Shown: positions 26,394-33,410 of the stretch, piece by piece
Layout: every line of letters begins with the position of its first letter
Numbering within the stretch: the first letter of the stretch is position 1
From: Kutzneria kofuensis
GTDB taxonomy: Bacteria > Actinomycetota > Actinomycetes > Mycobacteriales > Pseudonocardiaceae
Assembly: GCF_014203355.1 (NCBI RefSeq)
Contig: NZ_JACHIR010000001.1
Span: 2,358,038-2,422,037, forward strand
Reading direction: 5' to 3'
DNA length: 64,000 nt
Program-made: the position numbers and the translations under genes
Notes under the pieces: generated by a model
What the model saw: only the letters and a program-made list of their open reading frames with translations
Told to the model about the DNA's origin: nothing
Database searches by the model: none

Positions 26394-27296
26394 TTAGTGG
26401 TGGCCGTTGGTCGCCGCCACCGGCGCGATGAGGATCTTCCGCGCGTAGGACTCGGGGTACCGCAGACGTTCGATCAGGTCGGTGACGGTGACTGCGCGGC
26501 CGGTCGGAGCGATCTCCGCGTGCAGCGCCTCGACCTGGGCGCGGATGTTGGCCGGGGTCGCCTCATCCAGCACCGGGGCAGGCACCGGGGACTGTGTCCC
26601 GGACTGCGCGGTGGTGGGCTGCTGTTCCTGCGGGTGCGGTTGTGGGGTCGGCTCGACAACGACCGTGGACGAAGCCGCGGTAACTGGCGTCGCCGGGCCC
26701 GGGGCCGGGGTTGGGGCGGGGTCGGTGGGTTCGGCGTCGGCGATGACATCGGCGAAACTGGCCATCATCAGCGGCATCACCTCCGCCACCAAGTAGGTGA
26801 CCACCGGGAACAGCACATGCACCAGCAGCTGCCCGGGGTCGATCTCCCACAACGCTCCGCCAGGCTGGCGGGACGCGAGCACCGACGCGGTGAGCGTGAA
26901 GGCCATCAGCAGCCACTTCAAGCGGCGCGCGGCCCTGTACTCGTCGCCGCTGATGTCCTTGCGCTCTTCGTGCATCTTGGCTTCCCACCGCAGCACGGTG
27001 ATCAGCAGGCCGCCCAAGGCGGGTTCCAGCAGCCAGTAGGCCCACCATTGCGGGTCGGCCATGTCGCGGTTGCCGGCGAGGGTGGCTTGCACGCCGGAGG
27101 CGTTGAACGCGATACCCAGGCCGAGGAACAGCCACATGCAGCGGGTGATGCTCTTGCGTGCCGCCCGCAGCGACGTAGCGCGGGCGTAGGGGTTGAGCAT
27201 CAGGCCGTGTGCCTGCTCAGCCTCGGTGACCTTCTTACGCAGGCGCGTGATCCATTTGGACTCGGCCGGCTGGTCGGTGTTGTCCTTGTCGTTCAC
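26394..27296 (-). CDS. AICE membrane protein, Spd-like, with C-terminal DNA-binding-like tail
   Basis: 300 residues (GTG start, GGAGG 9 nt upstream). Four hydrophobic helices are visible at about 55-75, 93-110, 128-145 and 160-185. A Pro/Thr/Gln-rich linker follows (about 190-245), then a short helical domain (ANIRAQVEALHAEIAPTGRA, VTDLIERLRYPESYARKIL) resembling a winged-helix half. The layout suits plasmid-spread (Spd) proteins that aid conjugative spread in the mycelium. Specific family uncertain. Confidence 0.65.
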   Translation of the reverse strand: MNDKDNTDQPAESKWITRLRKKVTEAEQAHGLMLNPYARATSLRAARKSITRCMWLFLGLGIAFNASGVQATLAGNRDMADPQWWAYWLLEPALGGLLITVLRWEAKMHEERKDISGDEYRAARRLKWLLMAFTLTASVLASRQPGGALWEIDPGQLLVHVLFPVVTYLVAEVMPLMMASFADVIADAEPTDPAPTPAPGPATPVTAASSTVVVEPTPQPHPQEQQPTTAQSGTQSPVPAPVLDEATPANIRAQVEALHAEIAPTGRAVTVTDLIERLRYPESYARKILIAPVAATNGHH

Positions 27297-27349
27297 GGTG
27301 GTTCGCCTCCTTTCCAGGCGGTGCACGCGGTCGGGTGTGTGGTGTCGGA

Positions 27350-27529
27350 TCACTCGTCATTGCGGAGCACGCGCCACACGGCGGACAGGATCACGATCAC
27401 GACGACCAGGGTCAGCAGGCCCCAGCCGATGCCGCACACGATCGCGATCAGCCCGCACAGCAGCAGCGCCCAGAACGCGACGCCCAGCAGCCGGAACATC
27501 TGCTTGATGGTCATGGTGAAGAAGAACAT
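27350..27529 (-). CDS. 59-residue two-helix membrane protein
   Basis: Reads MFFFTMTIKQMFRLLGVAFW then ALLLCGLIAIVCGIGWGLLT, LVVVIVILSAVWRVLRNDE. Two hydrophobic helices occupy nearly the whole protein. Codon bias is good and the ATG lies 3 nt after the stop of the WhiB-like gene, so it belongs to the conjugation operon. It is a good candidate for a small Spd-type or TraB-associated membrane component. Confidence 0.7.
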   Translation of the reverse strand: MFFFTMTIKQMFRLLGVAFWALLLCGLIAIVCGIGWGLLTLVVVIVILSAVWRVLRNDE

Positions 27530-27532
27530 GGC

Positions 27533-27904
27533 TCAGGCCGCCTTACCGTCGAGGTTGGACACGGCCACCGGGTGGTGGTCGCGGGTGGTGGGGTGGTGGA
27601 TCAGTCGCCGATCGGCGGGGGTCAGGCCACCGACGACGCCGTGCAGGTAGCGGGTCGCCGCCGGGTAGCCGGCCTCCCACTCGATTTGCTCGGTGGCGCA
27701 CTGGCGTTGCACCGGGCAGGCCGAGCAGATCCGCCGGGCCTGATCGCGGGAGCGGGCGGTCTCCGCGTCGAACACGCGCGGGTCCGTGTCGCGGCAGGCC
27801 CGATCCTGGCGCCACACCCCCTGTGCGCCGGTAGCGCCGAACAGGGCCACCGACAGGGCACGCGCACCCGTCCGCAGCCCCTGAGCGCGGTCACGGTCGT
27901 TCAT
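27533..27904 (-). CDS. WhiB-like (Wbl) iron-sulfur protein on the AICE
   Basis: 123 residues. Four Cys residues at about 37, 60, 63 and 69 (ACRDTDPRVF, then ICSACPVQRQC) follow the C-xn-C-x2-C-x5-C pattern that binds a [4Fe-4S] cluster. HGVVGGLTPADRR matches the G-[VI]-W-G-G turn and helix, with Val in place of Trp. Wbl proteins act with the primary sigma factor in gene control or redox sensing. ATG overlaps the upstream stop (ATGA). Confidence 0.82.
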   Translation of the reverse strand: MNDRDRAQGLRTGARALSVALFGATGAQGVWRQDRACRDTDPRVFDAETARSRDQARRICSACPVQRQCATEQIEWEAGYPAATRYLHGVVGGLTPADRRLIHHPTTRDHHPVAVSNLDGKAA

Positions 27905-28386
27905 GCCGCCACCCCCGCCACCATGCCCGCAGCGCCGCGAAACCGGGACACCGCAGCCAGGTCGCCGGTCAGGGCGTCGACATCGACCAGGGTCGTCGGG
28001 CGGACGGTGCCCACCGGCAGCCGGTAGCCCAGCACGTAGGCGGTGTTCTCCGTCGCGACGAGCACCCCGCCCAGGCACGCGATGTCCGCGCCGGCCGACA
28101 CGATCACCCCGGTCCCATCCGCCAGCTGACCGGCGATCGTGACGACCAGGTGCCGATTCGGCAGCACCAGCCATGTGACGTGCACCCCGTGCAGGGAGCG
28201 GCCCCAGGCCACCGCACGGTGCAGGCGGGCGCGTTCCTCTCCGGTGCCGAAGCTCAGCTGCACCGTGCGCGACAGCGTGGACATCGTGATGCCGATCGGC
28301 CGGGGCAGGTGGTTCGCGCGCAGGTGCGCCCGCAGCTTGGTCAACATCCGGTCCAACACCCGCGACTCACGCTTGACTGTGTTCAT
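27901..28386 (-). CDS. AICE hypothetical protein
   Basis: 161 residues, MNTVKRESRVLDRMLTKLRA onward; basic helical N-terminus, then beta-rich text (VHVTWLVLPNRHLVVTIAGQ, GVIVSAGADIACLGGVLVAT). No membrane segment or family recognised. It starts 77 nt downstream of the first tRNA-like RNA and overlaps the WhiB-like gene by 4 nt. The start could also be GTG at 28398. Confidence 0.65.
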   Translation of the reverse strand: MNTVKRESRVLDRMLTKLRAHLRANHLPRPIGITMSTLSRTVQLSFGTGEERARLHRAVAWGRSLHGVHVTWLVLPNRHLVVTIAGQLADGTGVIVSAGADIACLGGVLVATENTAYVLGYRLPVGTVRPTTLVDVDALTGDLAAVSRFRGAAGMVAGVAA

Positions 28387-28462
28387 GACACGTGACACCT
28401 CACTTTCTGTTTGGATACGAACGACAGTGGTGATGCGGCTCCCGCCTCTGGCGGAGTTGCCG

Positions 28463-28522
28463 TGGTGCTCGTGGCCCGACTCGAACGGGCAGCCCCACCA
28501 CGTTCTCCTGGGGGGCACGAGC
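28463..28522 (-). ncRNA. Minimal tRNA-like RNA, copy 1 (with encoded CCA)
   Basis: Read on the - strand: 7-bp acceptor GCTCGTG/CACGAGC, T arm GCCCG-TTCGAGT-CGGGC, then A and an encoded CCA. Between the acceptor and T arm there is no D or anticodon arm, only a 25-nt segment folding as CCCCCCA/TGGtGGGG with a bulged T and a GAGAA-containing loop. It begins 17 nt after the traB stop and lies 77 nt before the next start. A second copy at 32011-32066 shows the same fold with compensatory changes, which supports a real RNA structure. Candidate RNase P/RNase Z processing signal or tRNA mimic. Confidence 0.62.
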
Positions 28523-28539
28523 GGTTGTGGTATCAGCGG

Positions 28540-29958
28540 TTAGGCGGCGCGGAGCCGGCGGTCCGGATGCGGACGCCCGGTCACGAACTCCACCAGCTCG
28601 TGCACGTCGGTGCTGGAGGTGTAGGCCGCGCGCACCATACGGGCGGACTTCTTGGTTTCCTGCTTGAGGTAGCCGACGCCGTCGAACTCTTCGGTGGCCG
28701 GAATCTGGTCGGCAATCGCGCCGTTCTCCCGGGCACCCTCCCCCAGCAGCATGTCCGGCTGCGTGGCCGAGTTGACCCGCAGACAGATCTTGTTCGGGAT
28801 CAGGTCCCGGAAAGGCAGCACGTCCTTGTTCGGGTCCACCGAGGTGATGATCATCGCGTGATGGGTGGTGCGGCCCATCGACACCACCTTGGAGATGAAC
28901 GCGTTGATGTGGCCGGCCTCCAACGACGTGGTGAACGCGGTCAGCGACGCGACCTCATCGACGATCATCAGGTTGAGCGGAAACTCCTTGGAGATCGGCG
29001 CTTCCCGCACACCCATGCGGCTCATGCGCATCTGGGTGTCTTCCATGTCGGCGATGTAGCGCTCCATGAGCGGCGGGATGTCGGTGTCTCCGGTGTCCTC
29101 GTCCTTGGTGCCGTCCGCATACCGGCCGCCCAGCATCGGCACCAGCTGCTTGAACTCCAGCTTCTTCGGGTCGATCACCCACAGCTTGACCAGCCCGTCA
29201 CGGATCATTGGCGCGAGCGAGCGCAGCGGGGCGAACACCCAGGAGTTCTTGCCCGACCCGGTCGCGCCGCCGATCAACAGGAACGACTGCTTGCCGACCA
29301 GCGACAGGTAGACGGGCTGCCCGAACTCGTCCTCACCCACGTACAGCCGGGCCGGATCCACCTCACGGGAATCCTGCGGCATCTCCGGGGCGGGAATGGT
29401 CTCGGTGAACGGCATCGACCGCTGCACGATCATCGCGATCCGGCCGCGCTGAAGCGGCTCGAACGCCACCCGCTCCACCCGCAGCGACGCCGCGATCTGC
29501 TCGCCGCGTTCGGTGAACGTGCGCAGCGACTGGCCGCGCACCGGAGCCAGGTGCACCACATCCACATGCTGGCTGCGGCACCGGATCGACACGACCCGGG
29601 GGTACTGGACGATGCCCTTGCGGCGGTGCTCCTTGTCCAACCCGACCGAGTCGCACAGGTCCCGCCACCGCACACCCACGTAGTCCTGTGTCCAGCGGCG
29701 GCGCAGCGCCCGCAGCACCGGGGCCACGTGCACGTCGAAGGTGTCCGGGTGCGCCCGGTAGTGCACGCCCAATCCGGTGAGCACGCCACCGACCACACTG
29801 GCCGTGATCGTCGGGGCCACCACCGCACCGGCCGCCAGCGCCGTGGGAATCGTGACCATCTCGGGGTGCCGCGCCGACCAGCGCAGCGCCCGCCACTCCA
29901 CGCCCGCCGACCGCTTCGAGCCAGCCACGTTCACGTTGGTGTTGTTCCGCTTGCTCAT
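28540..29958 (-). CDS. traB: TraB/FtsK-SpoIIIE-type conjugative DNA translocase
   Basis: 472 residues. One or two hydrophobic stretches (about 36-65) anchor it in the membrane. Walker A is GGATGSGKNS (about 230-239) and Walker B LMIVDEVASL (about 320). The C-terminal region has DLIPNKICLRVNSATQPDML, typical of FtsK/SpoIIIE-like motors. In AICEs one hexameric TraB pumps double-stranded DNA between mycelia. The ATG has AAAGGATG 7 nt upstream. It is followed by a tRNA-like RNA on the same strand. Confidence 0.92.
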   Translation of the reverse strand: MSKRNNTNVNVAGSKRSAGVEWRALRWSARHPEMVTIPTALAAGAVVAPTITASVVGGVLTGLGVHYRAHPDTFDVHVAPVLRALRRRWTQDYVGVRWRDLCDSVGLDKEHRRKGIVQYPRVVSIRCRSQHVDVVHLAPVRGQSLRTFTERGEQIAASLRVERVAFEPLQRGRIAMIVQRSMPFTETIPAPEMPQDSREVDPARLYVGEDEFGQPVYLSLVGKQSFLLIGGATGSGKNSWVFAPLRSLAPMIRDGLVKLWVIDPKKLEFKQLVPMLGGRYADGTKDEDTGDTDIPPLMERYIADMEDTQMRMSRMGVREAPISKEFPLNLMIVDEVASLTAFTTSLEAGHINAFISKVVSMGRTTHHAMIITSVDPNKDVLPFRDLIPNKICLRVNSATQPDMLLGEGARENGAIADQIPATEEFDGVGYLKQETKKSARMVRAAYTSSTDVHELVEFVTGRPHPDRRLRAA

Positions 29959-30075
29959 GATCAGCATCCTTTCTACGCGTGTCCTATGTGGAGTCGTCAC
30001 GCTCCCGCCGACCCACCACCCACCGCGAGGGCAGGTGATGAGCCAGCGCCAACATGCGACCTACGCCGGTAGGGG

Positions 30076-30255
30076 CTATTCGGTGACCCGCGCCCGCGCC
30101 CACCGCAGCTCGGTGTGCAGGTCCGCGACCAGCCGGGCCAACAGCTTGTGTTGCGCCCGCAGCGAGCCCTTCTTGTCCGGCATCCCGCGCACCGCGCGGT
30201 TGAGGTTCATCATGGACTGGGCCATCCCCTGAATTTCGATGTCGATCAGCGCCAT
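30076..30255 (-). CDS. 59-residue helical AICE protein
   Basis: Reads MALIDIEIQGMAQSMMNLNR, AVRGMPDKKGSLRAQHKLLA, RLVADLHTELRWARARVTE; probably all helical, possibly coiled coil, with no membrane segment. The ATG is 1 nt after the stop of the 93-residue gene (TGACATG), so it is translationally linked. Codon bias is normal. Function unknown; it lies just upstream of traB (117-nt gap). Confidence 0.65.
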   Translation of the reverse strand: MALIDIEIQGMAQSMMNLNRAVRGMPDKKGSLRAQHKLLARLVADLHTELRWARARVTE

Positions 30256-30256
30256 G

Positions 30257-30538
30257 TCACACCGTCCATTCCGTCGTCGTCAGCTCCGTCTCACGCTTCT
30301 TGCACTCTTCGGTGAAGTCGACCAAGCCCGCGCGGATCATCCCGATCCGCTTCAGCAACTCGTCCGGCGTGGCCATCTTGTAGGTGCGGCCCTTCTTCCC
30401 CTTGTCCATGGCCTTGATGTGCTTCTCCACCCGGGGCAGCGTGCCGACCAGCACCTCCACGCAGGTCACCAGTTCCCCGTACTTCCGCTTGGCCCGCTCG
30501 TTGACAGCGGTGGCCACAACACCACTCACACTCGCCAT
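30257..30538 (-). CDS. AICE hypothetical protein, helical and basic
   Basis: 93 residues: MASVSGVVATAVNERAKRKY, then ELVTCVEVLVGTLPRVEKHI, KAMDKGKKGRTYKMATPDEL and a charged C-terminus. Predicted mostly helix, Lys-rich, cytoplasmic. No family recognised. It sits in the row of tightly packed small genes (gap of 2 nt upstream, 1 nt downstream) typical of AICE conjugation operons. Confidence 0.65.
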   Translation of the reverse strand: MASVSGVVATAVNERAKRKYGELVTCVEVLVGTLPRVEKHIKAMDKGKKGRTYKMATPDELLKRIGMIRAGLVDFTEECKKRETELTTTEWTV

Positions 30539-30540
30539 GG

Positions 30541-30864
30541 TCAGTTCTCCTCATCCTGTTGAGCACTCGCGAAGTCGAGCGCGATAACTCCTTCGTAGGT
30601 CAGCACGAGAGGCGCGCCCAGGACCGTCGAACCATCGACCTTTAAGAGCTGATACGGCTTGTCCTTCTCGACCAAGCCCTTCCGCAGCAGCAAGGTCGCA
30701 AGGAACGTGCGGTAGACCGGCGCAACCTCCGCCGTCCGGCAATCTTCGTTCAACAGCAGCAGCCGCGACCCACCCATGAAGTACCAATCCTTGCGCACCT
30801 CAGCCAGGAAGTCCCTTTCCGAGTCCGTAATCCGATCGCCGAACGAGGTCTCACTCCTGGTCAT
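30541..30864 (-). CDS. AICE hypothetical protein
   Basis: 107 residues, beginning MTRSETSFGDRITDSERDFL; alpha/beta mix with SRLLLLNEDCRTAEVAPVYR and a beta-rich C-terminal half (GSTVLGAPLVLTYEGVIALD). Overlaps the upstream gene stop by 4 nt. No motif recognised and no membrane segment. Confidence 0.65.
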   Translation of the reverse strand: MTRSETSFGDRITDSERDFLAEVRKDWYFMGGSRLLLLNEDCRTAEVAPVYRTFLATLLLRKGLVEKDKPYQLLKVDGSTVLGAPLVLTYEGVIALDFASAQQDEEN

Positions 30865-31250
30865 GCCGCTCCCTTCCCCTTGCCATGCAACGGCTTGAGC
30901 GCCTTCCAGCGAACCAACTGGTTCCGGGTCGCCCTAGGCACCAGGACCGATTGACAGGGCTTGCGCCCGTGACGGGTGTCCATCCACTTCTGTGCGCCGA
31001 CCTTGAGCAGCGACGAGCGGATCAGGTCGTGCACCACGGCCGCCTCCCAGAAGATGCACGGCGTCAGACGCTTGTCCTCCCGCAACCGGTGGGGCTGACC
31101 GGTCGGGCCGACCAGTACGTACCCGTCGTCGCCCATAGCCCGCTCCAACACCTTGATCACGGTGTCCATGTTGTTGCCCGGCTTGACCTTCGGGGCTGGA
31201 GCAGGCGCAGGCTGGGCCGGCAGCTCATTGCCGAACAGGTCCTCACTCAC
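30861..31250 (-). CDS. AICE hypothetical protein with Pro/Ala-rich N-terminus
   Basis: 129 residues. N-terminal linker SEDLFGNELPAQPAPAPAPK, then a compact domain (NNMDTVIKVLERAMGDDGYV, PCIFWEAAVVHDLIRSSLLK) ending basic (KPLHGKGKGAA). Start taken at GTG 31250, which has GAGGGG 8 nt upstream and overlaps the preceding stop by 8 nt. The SEDLFGNE opening resembles an N-terminal clamp-binding or partner-docking peptide, but this is speculative. Confidence 0.62.
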   Translation of the reverse strand: MSEDLFGNELPAQPAPAPAPKVKPGNNMDTVIKVLERAMGDDGYVLVGPTGQPHRLREDKRLTPCIFWEAAVVHDLIRSSLLKVGAQKWMDTRHGRKPCQSVLVPRATRNQLVRWKALKPLHGKGKGAA

Positions 31251-31473
31251 CGCGATCACCCCTCATCGAGTCGCACACCGCGTTCGCCCACTCGATCAGC
31301 GTCGGGTCGTCCATCTCCAGCACCGACACGGCCAAAGCCACTTCCTGCAGCGCCGTCGCCCTGCCTTGCTTGCTGCGCATGAGTTCCGGCCAACCGTCGA
31401 CGACGCGACCCAGCGCCGACCGCAAGTAGCCCCGGGCGAAGTGCGTTGCCTCGTTGGCGTCGTTGACGATCAC
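31243..31473 (-). CDS. AICE hypothetical protein
   Basis: 76 residues, helical: MIVNDANEATHFARGYLRSA, LGRVVDGWPELMRSKQGRAT, ALQEVALAVSVLEMDDPTLI, EWANAVCDSMRG. GTG start overlaps the upstream stop (GTGA). No known family. Packed between two other small genes in the leftward operon. Confidence 0.6.
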   Translation of the reverse strand: MIVNDANEATHFARGYLRSALGRVVDGWPELMRSKQGRATALQEVALAVSVLEMDDPTLIEWANAVCDSMRGDRGE

Positions 31474-31733
31474 GCCGCATCACCGCCGTAGGGCCACAAC
31501 TGCGACCAGTCCACCGAGTCGACGTCGCCGTAGACCGAGGGCGGCGACACCGCCGGCATGTCCCGCGTCCACTCATCGGTCAGGCCATCGACCACACGCA
31601 GCGCGAGCCGGCCTGACGTAGCGCCCATGCACTGCGCTGCCGACACCGTGCGGCCGGCGACCACCTTGTTACCCCACACGGTCGTCAACGTCCCAGCGAC
31701 CGCGTACGGGCCCTTACCCTTGCGTCGTGCCAT
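31470..31733 (-). CDS. AICE hypothetical protein, first gene after tRNA-like copy 2
   Basis: 87 residues from MARRKGKGPYAVAGTLTTVW; basic start, then beta-rich (NKVVAGRTVSAAQCMGATSG) and an acidic aromatic tail (VYGDVDSVDWSQLWPYGG). ATG with AAGGGAGAG 9 nt upstream. It begins a block of seven tightly spaced genes running to traB and is separated from the upstream gene by a 342-nt gap that contains the second tRNA-like RNA. Confidence 0.62.
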   Translation of the reverse strand: MARRKGKGPYAVAGTLTTVWGNKVVAGRTVSAAQCMGATSGRLALRVVDGLTDEWTRDMPAVSPPSVYGDVDSVDWSQLWPYGGDAA

Positions 31734-32010
31734 GGTTGTGCTCTCCCTTGTTGTCACGGAAACCACGGCGCGACCCCCACCAATGTTGGCTGGGGATCCA
31801 CCGTCACTCCCGGCACCCACACGGGGCGTCCGAGCGAGCACCACGCCGGCCTCTGACGAAGCGACCGGGGGTACCTGGCATCTGCTCACGTGGCCGATTC
31901 AGGCATGGCTCTATCCACTGTGGAATTGACTGAAGAACACGCAGTCGCGATCCGGGTCGCCAACCAGGGCGATTACGGCGTCTGTGCCCACCGGCTTTCG
32001 CTGCCTACCG

Positions 32011-32066
32011 TGCCCGTGGCCCGACTCGAACAGGCCGCCCCACCAACTTCTCTTGGGGGCACGGGC
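32011..32066 (-). ncRNA. Minimal tRNA-like RNA, copy 2
   Basis: On the - strand: acceptor GCCCGTG/CACGGGC, T arm GCCTG-TTCGAGT-CGGGC, discriminator A, followed by CGG rather than CCA. A 24-nt insert folds as CCCCCAA/TTGGtGGGG with the same bulged T and a GAGAA loop as copy 1. It starts 9 nt after the stop codon of the 137-residue gene. Differences from copy 1 keep pairing (acceptor pair 3 is T-A there, C-G here; T-stem pair 4 C-G there, T-G here). Confidence 0.6.
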
Positions 32067-32075
32067 GAAAGCTTG

Positions 32076-32489
32076 TTACGCCGCCATCTGCGGTGACGCC
32101 GCGACCAGCGACAGGGAGTCGATCCGCCACGCGAAGTCAGCGCCCCGCAGGTGCCCCATCCGGGCGCAGTCGCTGTCAGTGACCTTGCTGGTCTTCAGCG
32201 TGACCCGCACGCCGTTCAGAGCGACCATCGCGCCCTGCGTCACCCCCGGAGCGGGCTCGGCCAGCAGGTCAGCACGGATCGGGATCGGCAGCGGCGACCA
32301 GTCGCTGTCCGGACGGGGCCGCTCCATCAGGACCAGGTCCACCGTGTACTTGATCGCCTTGGTCTGCCAGTCCTTCATGGGCTCGCTGTTGCCCTGCTCG
32401 TCCGGGCGCGTCATGGCCATCTTCGGGGCCTGGGCAACGATCACCGTGTACTCGCTCATGTCCACCATCAACTTGGGGGCCTGTGCCAT
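32076..32489 (-). CDS. SCO3933-like AICE regulatory protein
   Basis: 137 residues. The pattern YTVIVAQAPKMAMTRPDEQG, WQTKAIKYTVDLVLMERPRP, then GAMVALNGVRVTLKTS and FAWRIDSLSL resembles the beta-rich proteins found next to the KorSA-type regulator in SLP1-like elements. First gene of the leftward operon and divergent from the GntR repressor, with shared operators between them. Exact role unknown. Assignment rests on layout and general similarity. Confidence 0.55.
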   Translation of the reverse strand: MAQAPKLMVDMSEYTVIVAQAPKMAMTRPDEQGNSEPMKDWQTKAIKYTVDLVLMERPRPDSDWSPLPIPIRADLLAEPAPGVTQGAMVALNGVRVTLKTSKVTDSDCARMGHLRGADFAWRIDSLSLVAASPQMAA

Positions 32490-32519
32490 CTCTGATCAGC
32501 TCCTCTAGACCGGCTCGAT

Positions 32520-32575
32520 TAGAACTAGCTCTATTAGACATCTCGCCTGCTAGTCTGTCAATAGAGCTAGTTCTA
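32520..32575. promoter_or_regulatory. Paired inverted operators in the AICE divergent control region
   Basis: TAGAACTAGCTCTAT (32520-32534) recurs as its exact reverse complement, ATAGAGCTAGTTCTA (32561-32575), 26 bp away. Each copy is also nearly palindromic around CTAG. They lie between the divergent leftward operon (start 32489) and the GntR gene (start 32638), the AT-richest spot nearby, so they are the likely binding sites of that repressor. Confidence 0.75.
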
Positions 32576-32637
32576 TCGACCCAACTGGCCGTGTTTCCGC
32601 AGGTAGAGATAGACTTATCGGATCATGAGGAGGTGAG

Positions 32638-33402
32638 ATGAGCACGGGCTACCGAGAGCTTGCAGACGAGCTACGCGATGCCATCCGGCGAGGGGTGTAC
32701 CCGCCCGGAACGACGCTGCCCAAGCAGGAGGAGCTAGCGGCGGAGCATGGCGTCAACATCAACACCGTGCGGAAGGCAGTTGCCAGCCTAGAAGCCGAAG
32801 GACTTGTAACCCCAGTTCGGCGTCGCGGCACCGTGGTACGCGAACGACCGCCGATGAAGCGTCTCGGCATCGAGCGGTACGCCAAGAGCAAGTGGAAGTA
32901 CGGACTGGTGGCCTTCGCGGCCGACCGAGAAGCCTCGGGCCGCGACTGGAAGCGCGGCGACCAGACCAACAAGGTCCGCAAGGTCCGCGCGGACAGCAAG
33001 GTTGCCGAGGCGTTGAGCATGAAGCCTGGCGATGTCGTCTACGAACGCGCGCGGCTCGTCAAGGACGGCGACACGCCGACCCACACGCTCACTAGCTACT
33101 ACAACCCTGCACACGTAGAAGGCACGCCGCTGGTTGACCCGAAGCCAGGGCCAGCAACTCCGGGTGGCGGCTTCGCCGTCCTCACCTTGCAGGGGTTCGA
33201 GCCTGACCACATGGTTGAGAGCTTTCACGCGAGGATGCCCGAGCGGGAGGAGATCGAGACGCTTGCCCTACCTGCCGGCGAACCCGTGATGATCCTCGAA
33301 CGTCGTACGTTCACCAAGGACGGTACGCCGATCGAGTTCGCTCTCGGGGTCCACGCTGCCAGCAGGTTCGAGTGGTCGTACAGCTTCCAGCTTCCAGAGT
33401 GA
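32638..33402 (+). CDS. GntR/HutC-family repressor (KorSA-like) of the AICE
   Basis: 254 residues. N-terminal winged helix (about 8-72): YRELADELRDAIRRGVYPPG, KQEELAAEHGVNINTVRKAV, LEAEGLVTPVRRRGTVV. C-terminal UTRA effector domain (about 95-250), ending FEWSYSFQLPE. ATG preceded by GAGGAGG. In pSAM2 the homologous KorSA keeps the element integrated by repressing its activator, and the paired 15-bp repeats just upstream would serve that role here. Confidence 0.9.
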   Translation: MSTGYRELADELRDAIRRGVYPPGTTLPKQEELAAEHGVNINTVRKAVASLEAEGLVTPVRRRGTVVRERPPMKRLGIERYAKSKWKYGLVAFAADREASGRDWKRGDQTNKVRKVRADSKVAEALSMKPGDVVYERARLVKDGDTPTHTLTSYYNPAHVEGTPLVDPKPGPATPGGGFAVLTLQGFEPDHMVESFHARMPEREEIETLALPAGEPVMILERRTFTKDGTPIEFALGVHAASRFEWSYSFQLPE

Positions 33403-33410
33403 GATCGAAG

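Noticed and set aside
28430-28535. Ordinary tRNA gene after traB
   Set aside because: The acceptor and T arm with CCA look like tRNA, but there is no room for D and anticodon arms, so it was recorded as a tRNA-like ncRNA instead.
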